From Pseudoflavonifractor sp902362925 (GTDB taxonomy: Bacteria; Bacillota; Clostridia; Oscillospirales; Oscillospiraceae), in NCBI GenBank assembly GCA_902362925.1, contig CABIYL010000002.1: a stretch of 64,000 nt of DNA; one strand, given 5' to 3'. Every line of letters begins with the position of its first letter. Position 1 is the first letter of the stretch. This document shows positions 57,067-64,000 of this stretch, one piece after another. Made by a program: the position numbers and the translations under genes. Below the pieces are notes generated by a model. The model did no database searches. It saw nothing but the letters and a program-made list of their open reading frames with translations, and was not told the DNA's origin.

Positions 57067-57993
57067 TTATCCTCCGTTTCCCTGATAGTCCAGCATGGTG
57101 TAGCCCAGCAGGTTGTAGTCCGCGTCCAGCAGCAGGTAGCACATCCAGCGGCCCTCGTCGGGCAGGAATTCCTCCAGCCGCTCAATCTCACGGCATTGCC
57201 GCTCCATATCCGGGCTGTGGTACTGGAGCCACAGACGGTAAATCTGGGAGTCATCCTTCCGCAGCACCGGGCCCTGGCCTGTGTTGTAGCCCTTCAGGAA
57301 CCACACCACACCCGAGGACTCCAGCTCCTCCGGGGGGATATAGGTGGAGAAGAGGTCCTGCCACTGGTCATCAAAGGCGGCGCTCTGCTCCAGGTAGAGG
57401 TCGGTAAAGTCGTAGTCGCACAGCGTCACGTCCAGCTGCCACTGACCGTCTCCCAGATTGGTGGCCGGTCCGATGGAGTAGCCCATCAGGTGGGTGTTGG
57501 TGTCAAAGAGCAGCAGATACAGGCTGTCGCCCCCGGCTTTGCGGGCGTTGAACTGGCCCCACTCCCCGTCGGAGCCGCTGGTACCCTGGGAGGAAACCAG
57601 CGCGGCCATCTGGAAAGAGTTGATCAGGTAGTCGTCGATGTTGTCGCTGGCCAGGGAGGTGGTGTTGAAGTTGATATAGGTCACCGTGGGGAAGTACTCC
57701 CGCATCAGATCGGCTGTGACCGTGACCATGCCCTCCTCATCCTCGGTGAGCACCACCGGATGGACCTCACCTTCGGGCATGCCGGTGGGGGCGTTGTTGT
57801 GGAGGAAAAGGGCCAGAAGACCGGCGGCAGCCGCTGCGAGCACAATCACAAGGGCCGCGATTTTCAGCCCCTTCCGCCACAGATGGGCGGGAACCTGGGC
57901 CGGCTTCCGGGTCCGGATGCTCTGGGCGCAGTGGGGGCAGAAGGAGGCGTCCTCCGGCAGGGGGGCGCCGCAGTGTGGGCAAAGGTGTTCCAT
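57067..57993 (-). CDS. Zinc-ribbon/TM protein with a different ectodomain (copy 3)
   Basis: A 308-aa protein. The start is ATG 57993, 7 nt after AGAGGG; the frame is open further upstream without a ribosome site. The zinc ribbon (MEHLCPHCGAPLPEDASFCP, then HCAQ) and the TM helix (about 44-66) match those of its neighbours, but the external domain does not show beta-helix turns. It has LTEDEEGMVTVTADLMREYFP, then DNIDDYLINSFQMAALVSS, and ends with CYLLLDADYNLLGYTMLDYQG. Only the cytoplasmic and membrane parts are shared, suggesting that these are the common interface and that the ectodomain defines the input. Confidence 0.78.
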   Translation of the reverse strand: MEHLCPHCGAPLPEDASFCPHCAQSIRTRKPAQVPAHLWRKGLKIAALVIVLAAAAAGLLALFLHNNAPTGMPEGEVHPVVLTEDEEGMVTVTADLMREYFPTVTYINFNTTSLASDNIDDYLINSFQMAALVSSQGTSGSDGEWGQFNARKAGGDSLYLLLFDTNTHLMGYSIGPATNLGDGQWQLDVTLCDYDFTDLYLEQSAAFDDQWQDLFSTYIPPEELESSGVVWFLKGYNTGQGPVLRKDDSQIYRLWLQYHSPDMERQCREIERLEEFLPDEGRWMCYLLLDADYNLLGYTMLDYQGNGG

Positions 57994-58026
57994 GATAAAT
58001 CCCTCTCTGTTCCGTGTCTCCACGGG

Positions 58027-59304
58027 TTATTCAAAGGTGGCGTAGGAGATGTCCACTGGGTGGCCGCAGGGGTTGTCGATGTTCACACCGTTGCCGGTGA
58101 AGCGGGAACCGATGAAATCGATGGTCCGGTTGGTGGGCACCTGCTGGAGCAGCACGGCGGTGCCGTTATTGCGGAAGGTGTTGCACTCAAAACGGGTATA
58201 GTTGGCGTAATCTCCGGCGCTGTCAAAGCAGAAGCCGGTGTTGTTGTTCTCAAACCAGCAGCCCACCGGGTCGCACCAGTCGTCGCCGGTGACCAGCAGC
58301 CCGGTGTCCCAGCCGGAGAAGAAACAGTTCTCCACCCGGCTCTCGGCGGAGAGGGTGAGCCCAACGCCGGAGCCGCTCCCCCGGAAGTCGATATTCTGGA
58401 TAAAGGATACCGGCTTTTTCTCCGGGGCTATCACCACCGGTCCGGTAAAGGAGGTGCGCATGTTCTTCTCGTCCACGCTGCCGTACAGGCTGACGCCCCG
58501 GCGGCGAATGGTAAGGCCGCCCTCATAATGGACCGGGGGCAGGTGGAGGTACACCATGGCGGACGGGGAGGCCTCCTCGGCGATCTGGTCCACCAGGACC
58601 TGGGGGTCCTCAATGGTGTCCATGGGGTAGTCCTCCGGATAGTAGTCCAGGGTCTCCACCTGCTCCAGATACAGCTTCTGCCGCAGGCGGATGGTGTCCC
58701 CGTTTTTCATGTTGAAGGTCCAAATCAGCTCCGCCGGACTGCTCTGGCCGGAGAGATTCACGATGGTCACCAGGGCCACGTCGTCATCATAGGCCTGGTA
58801 CATGGGCTGAGAGCAGGTCATAGGGGAGGGGCTGTCCTCCGGCTGGATGAGCTGGGCATAGAAGGTATCCACCAGTTGGAGGAACATGGGGCTGGCGTTG
58901 TGTCCGCTCTCCACATGGGTGATGAACAGGTTGGAGGCCCGGTCATAGGCCACATACTTCTCCGTCTGTACCGTATATTCCGGCTGGGGGCCGGAGGCGT
59001 TGTCCTGGAAGGTGAGGTACAGGTGATAGGAGTTGTTGCCGTTGGAATAGACCACCTCGCCGTAGGCGTCGTAGACGTTGGGGGTGACGGCCTGGTACAG
59101 CGCCATTCCCAGCACAAGCCCGCCTGCCGCCAGCAGCACCAGTCCCGCCAGCCAGAGGGCCAGCCGTACCTTCTTCCACCACATGCGGACCGGCACCACC
59201 ACTTCCCTCCGGGGACGGACCGGCTGGGCGCAGTGGGGGCAGAAGGAGGCGTCCTCGGGCAGCGCCGTGCCGCAGTGGGGGCACGGCCTGGTCCTGCCGC
59301 TCAT
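58027..59304 (-). CDS. Zinc-ribbon/TM protein with beta-helix ectodomain (copy 4, kinase-proximal)
   Basis: A 425-aa protein whose ATG lies one base after the kinase stop codon; GGAGG inside the kinase end is its ribosome site. Zinc ribbon RPCPHCGTALPEDASFCPHC, basic linker, TM helix (about 46-70), first external part with YGEVVYSNGNNSYHLYL and MKNGDTIRLRQ, then YYPEDYPMDTIEDPQVLVDQI and beta-helix turns (GCWFENNNTGFCFDS, NNGTAVLLQQVP, GSRFTGNGVNIDN). It is the intact model for the frameshifted copy 2. The tight coupling to the kinase suggests that it is its direct partner. Confidence 0.8.
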   Translation of the reverse strand: MSGRTRPCPHCGTALPEDASFCPHCAQPVRPRREVVVPVRMWWKKVRLALWLAGLVLLAAGGLVLGMALYQAVTPNVYDAYGEVVYSNGNNSYHLYLTFQDNASGPQPEYTVQTEKYVAYDRASNLFITHVESGHNASPMFLQLVDTFYAQLIQPEDSPSPMTCSQPMYQAYDDDVALVTIVNLSGQSSPAELIWTFNMKNGDTIRLRQKLYLEQVETLDYYPEDYPMDTIEDPQVLVDQIAEEASPSAMVYLHLPPVHYEGGLTIRRRGVSLYGSVDEKNMRTSFTGPVVIAPEKKPVSFIQNIDFRGSGSGVGLTLSAESRVENCFFSGWDTGLLVTGDDWCDPVGCWFENNNTGFCFDSAGDYANYTRFECNTFRNNGTAVLLQQVPTNRTIDFIGSRFTGNGVNIDNPCGHPVDISYATFE

Positions 59305-59305
59305 G

Positions 59306-60013
59306 TTACAGGGCCTCCATCAGCCGCAGCACGTTCTTGTACCGCCGCTGGGGATTGACGTGGGTGCAGCGGTCCACGATACGGCCCATTTTACCGCTGG
59401 CCAGATGCTTGGAGGGGTGCTCGCCGGTGAGCATCACGTTGATGAGAATGCCCAGGGAGTAGATGTCGGTGCGGATGTCCGACTGGGACAGGCCGTACTG
59501 CTCGGGGGCGGCGTAGCCTGTGGTGCCCAAGATTTGAGTGTCGCTGTCGTGCTCTGGCTTGTGGAGCCGGGCGGCGTCAAAGTCGATGAGCAGGGCCTCG
59601 GAGCCACGGAGAATGATGTTCTCCGGCTTCACGTCCCGGTGGACGGCACCGATGGAGTGGAGCACCCACAGGGCACGGCACACCTGACTTACAATTTTCT
59701 TGGTCTCATCCGGGGAGAAGAGGGCGCCCTTGAGAAGAAAGCCCAGGGTGTCCCCCTCGATAAACTCCTCCAGCACCAGATTTTCCCCGTCCCGCTCCGC
59801 CACCTCATAGATGGTGGGCAGGTTGGGGCAGGTGTAGTCCAGCAGGGCACGGTAGACCTCGGAATTGCCGTAAAAATGCCGCAGGATGAACCTCTGGCCT
59901 GTGACGTTGTGACGGATGAGCCGCACACTTCCACGGGGGCTCTCCTTCAGGACCCGGACCAGCTGGTACTCCTCGCGCAGAATATCTGACAGCCAAGTAT
60001 AAATGGAAATCAC
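59306..60013 (-). CDS. Stand-alone Ser/Thr protein-kinase-like protein (DFD variant)
   Basis: A 235-aa Hanks-type kinase fold without TM or PASTA domains, first gene of the locus. The start is GTG 60013; no good ribosome site precedes it, so the start is uncertain and the mRNA leader is short. Seen: a poor Gly loop (ESPRGSVR), FILR where VAIK has its ATP-binding Lys (Arg instead), Glu in NSEVYRALLDY, catalytic HRDVKPENI, IDFD in place of DFG, GTTGYAAPEQYG activation segment/APE and DIYSLGILINVML. HRD and the metal Asp are present, so activity is possible but the Lys-to-Arg change argues for weak or unusual catalysis. It ends soon after the domain (RRYKNVLRLMEAL). Confidence 0.85.
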   Translation of the reverse strand: MISIYTWLSDILREEYQLVRVLKESPRGSVRLIRHNVTGQRFILRHFYGNSEVYRALLDYTCPNLPTIYEVAERDGENLVLEEFIEGDTLGFLLKGALFSPDETKKIVSQVCRALWVLHSIGAVHRDVKPENIILRGSEALLIDFDAARLHKPEHDSDTQILGTTGYAAPEQYGLSQSDIRTDIYSLGILINVMLTGEHPSKHLASGKMGRIVDRCTHVNPQRRYKNVLRLMEAL

Positions 60014-60044
60014 CCCAAAATCTAAAACACTATGCAGTGGGCAT

Positions 60045-60072
60045 ATTGTATCCCCATACTAAATGTTGTAAA
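60045..60072 (-). promoter_or_regulatory. Promoter of the kinase/zinc-ribbon locus
   Basis: On the minus strand TTTACA (60067-60072), 16-nt spacer, TACAAT (60045-60050). This would start transcription about 25 nt before the GTG start. It lies in the divergent region shared with the XRE gene. Confidence 0.55.
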
Positions 60073-60120
60073 TTTAAGTATATACGATTTGCATTTAGAA
60101 GTCAAAGAGGAGTGAAAAGC

Positions 60121-60546
60121 GTGGAAGAGAAGACGACCGACGATCTGAGCCAGGAGCTGATGAGCAAGGACGATATTGACTCCTACATCAAGGAAAACCG
60201 CTTCTATTTTTCAGATCGCAGTATTTCTGAGCTGCTTAATACGCTCTATGACAAAAAGGATATCTCCAAGGCTTCCCTGGCCCGCAAGGCTGGGATGAGC
60301 GAGGTATACCTGCATCAGATGTTTTCCGGACGGCGGAAGCCCTCCCGTGATAAGCTGCTCTGCCTGTGCGTGGGACTGGGGGCCACTCTGGACGAGACCC
60401 AGCGTCTGCTCCGGCAGGCAGCGCTGGCGGAGATTTACCCCAAGAACAAGCGGGATGCCATCATCGGCTTTGGCATCACCCACCATATGGAGCTGAGCGA
60501 GATCAACGACAAGCTCTTTGCTGAAAACGAAAAGACCTTATTTTAA
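60121..60546 (+). CDS. XRE-type HTH protein divergent from the kinase locus
   Basis: A 141-aa protein; the start is GTG 60121, 8 nt after AGAGGAG. N-terminal acidic helical part (DDLSQELMSKDDIDSYIKEN), then the HTH (SKASLARKAGMSEVYLHQMFSGRRKPSRDKLLCLC) and a helical tail (about 105-141). It can be regarded as a regulator of the divergent kinase genes. The N-terminal extension is longer than in plain XRE proteins and may contact another protein. No inverted-repeat operator was seen in the 107-bp gap. Confidence 0.82.
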   Translation: MEEKTTDDLSQELMSKDDIDSYIKENRFYFSDRSISELLNTLYDKKDISKASLARKAGMSEVYLHQMFSGRRKPSRDKLLCLCVGLGATLDETQRLLRQAALAEIYPKNKRDAIIGFGITHHMELSEINDKLFAENEKTLF

Positions 60547-60631
60547 GGATGAAAACGGGTAGGGGTACCGGGCTGTCCGGACATCCCTGCCTGCCTGCAT
60601 GATGTGGGTCCATAAAGACGCATATTGTTTT

Positions 60632-60665
60632 GAACAGCCCGGGAGCGGGTGCCCGGCTGTTTGAA
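60632..60665 (+). terminator. Probable terminator after the XRE gene
   Basis: AACAGCCCGGG pairs imperfectly with CCCGGCTGTT (one bulge), followed by TTTG. Confidence 0.5.
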
Positions 60666-60701
60666 AAATAAGCACAATAACAAATAGGAGGAAAGCGCAA
60701 A

Positions 60702-62666
60702 ATGAAACAGAGAAGATTCATTTCCGTGCTGGCAGCCGGCGCGCTCTGCCTGTCCCTGCTGCCCACGGCGGCTTTTGCTGCTGAGAGCATGGACAACTTT
60801 AAGGTCGAGCGGGAATACCCTGCGGGACAGTTTACCGACGTGGTAGCCGGCAGCTGGTACGCCGGCAGCGTGGAGAAGGCCTACGAGCTGGGCCTGGTGG
60901 AGGGCACCAGTAAGACCACCTTCTCTCCCACCGACCCCATCACCGTTGGCTCCACCCTGGCGCTGGCCTGCCGTCTGTACAGCACCTACTACGATGACAA
61001 CGCCACCTTTACCGGCGGCAGCCCCTGGTATCAGCCCTATGTGGACTACGCCGTTGCCAAGGGCATCATCACCTCCGGCCAGTTTACCGACTACAACGCC
61101 AACGCCACCCGCCGGCAGTTTGCCGCCATCATGGCCAAGTCCCTGCCCTCCAGCGCCCTGAAGTCCATCAACACCGTGGAGGACGGCGGCATCCCCGACG
61201 TGGCCTCCGGCAGCGCCAACAGCGAGGATATCTACACCCTCTACCGGGCGGGTATCCTCACCGGCAGCGACAAGGCGGGCACCTTCCTGCCTGAGACCAC
61301 CATCGACCGGGCTTCCGTCTCCGCCATCCTCACCCGCATGGCCATGCCCGATCAGCGCCAGTCCATCACCCTGAAGAAGTCTGATGTGGCCGCCACCGGC
61401 ATTACCCTGAACCGCAACACTCTGACCCTGAAGGCCGGCGAGACCTACCAGCTCACCGCTGCCCTGACGCCTGTCAACGCCAGCACTAAGGTGGAGTGGA
61501 GTGTCAGCAACAATGTGGTGTCCGTCACGGACGACGGTAAGATCACGGCCAATCGGGGCGGCGCCTGCCTGGTAACCGCTACGGCGGGCAGCGTCAAGGC
61601 CCAGTGCTCGGTGACGGTCACCGAGGTGGAGATCACCCGGGTCCGCTTCAGTGAAAACAGCGTGGAAATGACCGAGGGCGAGAGCAGGAAGCTGAACGTG
61701 TCCCTCACCCCCTCCGATGCCAGCCCCCTCTCCCTTGACTGGACCTCGGACACCCCCAGCGTGGCCACTGTCTCTGAGGACGGCACTGTCACCGCCGTGG
61801 GCGAGGGCAGCGCCATCATCACCGCCACGGCCCCCAACGGCAGATCCGACACCTGCTGGGTGTATGTGACCGGAAAAGTGAACGCCGCGGTGCCCGTGGT
61901 GGGCCGGGAGTACGGCCCCTTCAACCTGACCTCCTATTACAGCAGCGGCAAGGTGCAGGACACCTGGAATATTACATCCTTTGTTGTCACTAGCATAGAG
62001 GTTCCCTACCGGGGCAGCGACAGATATACGATGTCCATCAGCATTCAAGGCAGAACCAGCTATGACAGCTGCTGGTTTGACATGTACTTCTATGACGGCA
62101 GCGGCCGTGTGGTGGGAGAAGCAACGGTTATTGAAGATGTAACTCCCAACCGGGATTTTAACATTCTGGCAGAGGTTCACGTGGAGAAGGATATCCTGGA
62201 CAACGCTGTCAGCATGGAATTCTTCTCTCACGACGGCGATCCCGCCAACTCCGGCGGTTCCAGCTCCGGCGGCAACCAGGGCGGCAACACCAGCGGCGGC
62301 AATGAGGGCGGCTCCACCGAGACCCCCGACTATGATTATCCCTATGATACCTATTACGGCTTTGAGGGCATCCCCTCCTTCGACGAGTTCACCAGCAGCA
62401 GCCGCACACAGATGGACTACACCGAGGGCAAAAAGGCTGGCTATATGTACGCCTCTGCTACCACAGCGGAGTTCGATTCGTACCGGGCGGCGCTGAAGGA
62501 ATGCGGCTTCTCGGAGTCCCAGGTGGCCGGTATGTACTTCTACAGCAAGGGAACCCATGGCACCAACGACTACTGGGAGGTCCGGTGCGGCACGACGTCT
62601 TCTCCCTATGGAGAGGTGTCTGTAATGGTCTCTATCTCCCACATCAAGTCCACCAACGAGTGGTAA
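60702..62666 (+). CDS. S-layer-homology surface protein with Ig-like (BIG2) domains
   Basis: A 654-aa secreted protein; AGGAGG lies before ATG 60702. Signal peptide with cleavage near AFAAES. SLH repeats occupy about residues 40-225 (VVAGSWYAGSVEKAYELGL, GSPWYQPYVDYAVAKGII, ATRRQFAAIMAKSLP), anchoring it to cell-wall polymers. Two BIG2-type Ig-like domains follow (about 228-310 and 312-388; GITLNRNTLTLKAGETYQL, SVATVSEDGTVTAVGEGSA). Then a beta-rich domain (about 395-510), a Ser/Gly/Asn linker and a C-terminal domain of about 120 residues (YYGFEGIPSFDEF) that I do not recognise. Probable adhesin or S-layer-associated protein. Confidence 0.9.
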   Translation: MKQRRFISVLAAGALCLSLLPTAAFAAESMDNFKVEREYPAGQFTDVVAGSWYAGSVEKAYELGLVEGTSKTTFSPTDPITVGSTLALACRLYSTYYDDNATFTGGSPWYQPYVDYAVAKGIITSGQFTDYNANATRRQFAAIMAKSLPSSALKSINTVEDGGIPDVASGSANSEDIYTLYRAGILTGSDKAGTFLPETTIDRASVSAILTRMAMPDQRQSITLKKSDVAATGITLNRNTLTLKAGETYQLTAALTPVNASTKVEWSVSNNVVSVTDDGKITANRGGACLVTATAGSVKAQCSVTVTEVEITRVRFSENSVEMTEGESRKLNVSLTPSDASPLSLDWTSDTPSVATVSEDGTVTAVGEGSAIITATAPNGRSDTCWVYVTGKVNAAVPVVGREYGPFNLTSYYSSGKVQDTWNITSFVVTSIEVPYRGSDRYTMSISIQGRTSYDSCWFDMYFYDGSGRVVGEATVIEDVTPNRDFNILAEVHVEKDILDNAVSMEFFSHDGDPANSGGSSSGGNQGGNTSGGNEGGSTETPDYDYPYDTYYGFEGIPSFDEFTSSSRTQMDYTEGKKAGYMYASATTAEFDSYRAALKECGFSESQVAGMYFYSKGTHGTNDYWEVRCGTTSSPYGEVSVMVSISHIKSTNEW

Positions 62667-62679
62667 ACAGCCTAACAGT

Positions 62680-62706
62680 GTGCCCCCGTCGGCCGGCGGG
62701 GGCACA
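62680..62706 (+). terminator. Terminator of the SLH/Ig-like gene
   Basis: TGTGCCCCCG pairs with CGGGGGCACA across a short GC-rich loop, followed by GTTCTTCT. Confidence 0.65.
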
Positions 62707-62725
62707 GTTCTTCTATACTGCATGC

Positions 62726-62764
62726 AAAAAGCGCCGCCCGTCCCACAGGGGACGGGCGGCGCTT
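62726..62764 (-). terminator. Terminator of gdhA
   Basis: AAGCGCCGCCCGTCC pairs with GGACGGGCGGCGCTT; on the minus strand T5 follows. It lies 26 nt after the gdhA stop. Confidence 0.88.
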
Positions 62765-62789
62765 CATACTGCTTGCTTGAAAGGGGGGA

Positions 62790-64000
62790 TTACACCCAGC
62801 CCTGGGCCATCATGGCGTCGGCCACCTTGATGAAGGCGGCCACGTTGGCGCCCAGGACATAGTCCTCGGGGGTCTTGCCGTACTCCTCGGCGGCGGCGGA
62901 CATGTTCTTGTAGATGTCGGCCATGATGCCCTTCAGGCGGTTATCAACCTCCTCGAAGGTCCAGGACAGGCGCAGGCTGTTCTGGCTCATCTCCAGGGCG
63001 GAGACGGCCACGCCGCCGGCGTTGGCGGCCTTGCTGGGCACGAACAGGATGCCGGCCTCGGCGAAGGCGTCCATGGCCTCCAGGGTGGAGGGCATGTTGG
63101 AGCCCTCGGTGACCATCCAGCAGCCGTTCTTCAGCAGGGTCTTGGCGGCCTCCAGGTCGATCTCGTTCTGGGTGGCGCAGGGCAGAGCGATATCGCAGGG
63201 GACGGTCCAGATGCCCTGCCAGCCCTCGTGGTACTCGGCCTGGGGATGGGCCTCCACGTACTCACGGATACGGCCGCGGCGGACTTCCTTGATCTCCTTG
63301 ATGGTGGCCACGTCCACACCGTTCTTGTCCACGATGTAGCCGTTGGAGTCGCACATGGCGATGACCACGGCGCCCAGCTCGGTGGCCTTCTCAGCGGCGT
63401 AGATGGCCACGTTGCCGGAACCGGACACGATGACCTTCTGGCCCTGGAAGCTCTTGCCCTTGTGGGTCAGGACCTCGTTGGCCAGGTACACCACGCCGTA
63501 GCCGGTGGCCTGGGTACGGGCCAGGGAGCCGCCGTAGCTCAGGCCCTTGCCGGTGAGCACGCCGCAGTACTGGCCGGTGAGGCGCTTGTACTGGCCGTAC
63601 AGATAGCCGATCTCGCGGCCGCCCACGCCGATGTCGCCGGCGGGCACGTCGCAGTCGGGGCCAATGTGGCGGTACAGCTCAGTCATGAAGCTCTGGCAGA
63701 AGCGCATGACCTCGTCGTCGCTCTTGCCCTTGGGATCGAAGTCGCTGCCGCCCTTGCCGCCGCCGATGGGCAGGCCGGTGAGGGAGTTCTTAAAAATCTG
63801 CTCAAAGCCCAGGAACTTCATGACGCTCTGGTTGACAGTGGGGTGGAAGCGCAGGCCGCCCTTGTAGGGGCCGATGGCGCTGTTGAACTGGACGCGGAAG
63901 CCGCGGTTGACCTGGTACTCGCCCTTGTCGTCAATCCAGGGCACACGGAAGGTGATGATCCGCTCGGGCTCGACCATCCGCTCCAGGATCTTGGCCTTCT
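62790..64000 (-). CDS. gdhA: NADP-type glutamate dehydrogenase (5' end outside window)
   Basis: Assimilates ammonia by reductive amination of 2-oxoglutarate. About 403 C-terminal residues are present; the true start lies beyond 64000, because KAKILERMVEPERI continues in frame before the Met at 63977 and family members are about 445 aa. Seen: GPYKGGLRFHPTV, GLPIGGGKGGSDFDPKGKS with the active-site Lys, PAGDIGVGGREIGYLYGQYK, the Rossmann VSGSGNVAIYAAEKA, and CATQNEIDLEAAKTL. Codon use suggests high expression. Confidence 0.97.
   Translation of the reverse strand, partial: KAKILERMVEPERIITFRVPWIDDKGEYQVNRGFRVQFNSAIGPYKGGLRFHPTVNQSVMKFLGFEQIFKNSLTGLPIGGGKGGSDFDPKGKSDDEVMRFCQSFMTELYRHIGPDCDVPAGDIGVGGREIGYLYGQYKRLTGQYCGVLTGKGLSYGGSLARTQATGYGVVYLANEVLTHKGKSFQGQKVIVSGSGNVAIYAAEKATELGAVVIAMCDSNGYIVDKNGVDVATIKEIKEVRRGRIREYVEAHPQAEYHEGWQGIWTVPCDIALPCATQNEIDLEAAKTLLKNGCWMVTEGSNMPSTLEAMDAFAEAGILFVPSKAANAGGVAVSALEMSQNSLRLSWTFEEVDNRLKGIMADIYKNMSAAAEEYGKTPEDYVLGANVAAFIKVADAMMAQGWV

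Overview
The window is a GC-rich (roughly 60%) low-GC-phylum-type chromosome segment that looks like a gut clostridium of the Oscillospiraceae (Flavonifractor/Lawsonibacter/Pseudoflavonifractor type). The signs are the YwiB-like/argS pair, a class III fructose-1,6-bisphosphatase, a split transketolase, a complete fructose PTS operon with its own HPr and Enzyme I, S-layer-homology proteins, a clostridial ECF sigma factor, and an M56/M23 metallopeptidase with a BlaI-type repressor. The genus is an inference; no rRNA or other decisive marker lies in the window. Sigma-A promoters are easy to read here: most show TTGACA-like and TATAAT-like boxes with an exact 17-nt spacer, and I list them with the genes they serve.

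Layout. 1-7 kb: a partial unknown gene, murI, a DUF1934 gene, argS, a small membrane protein, split transketolase and a HAD phosphatase. 7-10.7 kb: a lower-GC accessory stretch (DJ-1-like protein with operator, GNAT, Clp-fold SDH protease with a small partner, KilA-N protein, recombinase remnant) ending at a five-gene tRNA cluster (Gly, Arg, His, Gln, Lys; 10.85-11.33 kb). 11.4-14.1 kb: ECF sigma factor, probable anti-sigma sensor and a lipoprotein. 14.2-20.8 kb: the operon fruR-fruK-IIA-fruA(IIABC)-ptsH-ptsI-spx/arsC-like. 21-31 kb: GHL10/SLH lipoprotein, lrgAB, CBM9-like protein, tRNA-Leu, a helical protein, cyuA-ridA, a repeat protein with an Asp/Trp-rich tail, and fbp. 31.6-36.3 kb: a giant Sel1-repeat protein, an HD-GYP response regulator and an Hpt protein. 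36.4-46.3 kb: NlpC/P60 protein, feoAB, BlaI-like repressor with M56/M23 peptidase, iron alcohol dehydrogenase, M20 peptidase, GNAT and MATE transporter. 46.4-52.4 kb: polA, a MITE-like element exactly at its stop codon, rimI, GNAT, a small XRE/unknown divergent pair, tsaD, a DnaA-box-like cluster and tRNA-Thr. 52.5-54.5 kb: sodium:solute symporter with its MarR regulator. 54.5-60.5 kb: a locus of one soluble Ser/Thr kinase-like protein, four tandem zinc-ribbon/TM/ectodomain proteins and a divergent XRE regulator. 60.7-64 kb: an SLH/Ig-like surface protein and the 3' part of gdhA.

The best candidate for an undescribed system is the 54.5-60.5 kb kinase/zinc-ribbon locus. The genes are tightly packed (gaps of 1 to 33 nt), share one promoter and terminator, and encode one cytoplasmic kinase-fold protein plus a set of single-pass proteins. 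Three of these carry related beta-helix-type ectodomains and one carries a different ectodomain; one copy is interrupted by a single extra G. Other notable structure: the Sel1 protein is built of eight exact 324-bp (108-aa) super-repeats, and an M56 sensor protease is fused to an M23 domain under a BlaI-type operator pair.
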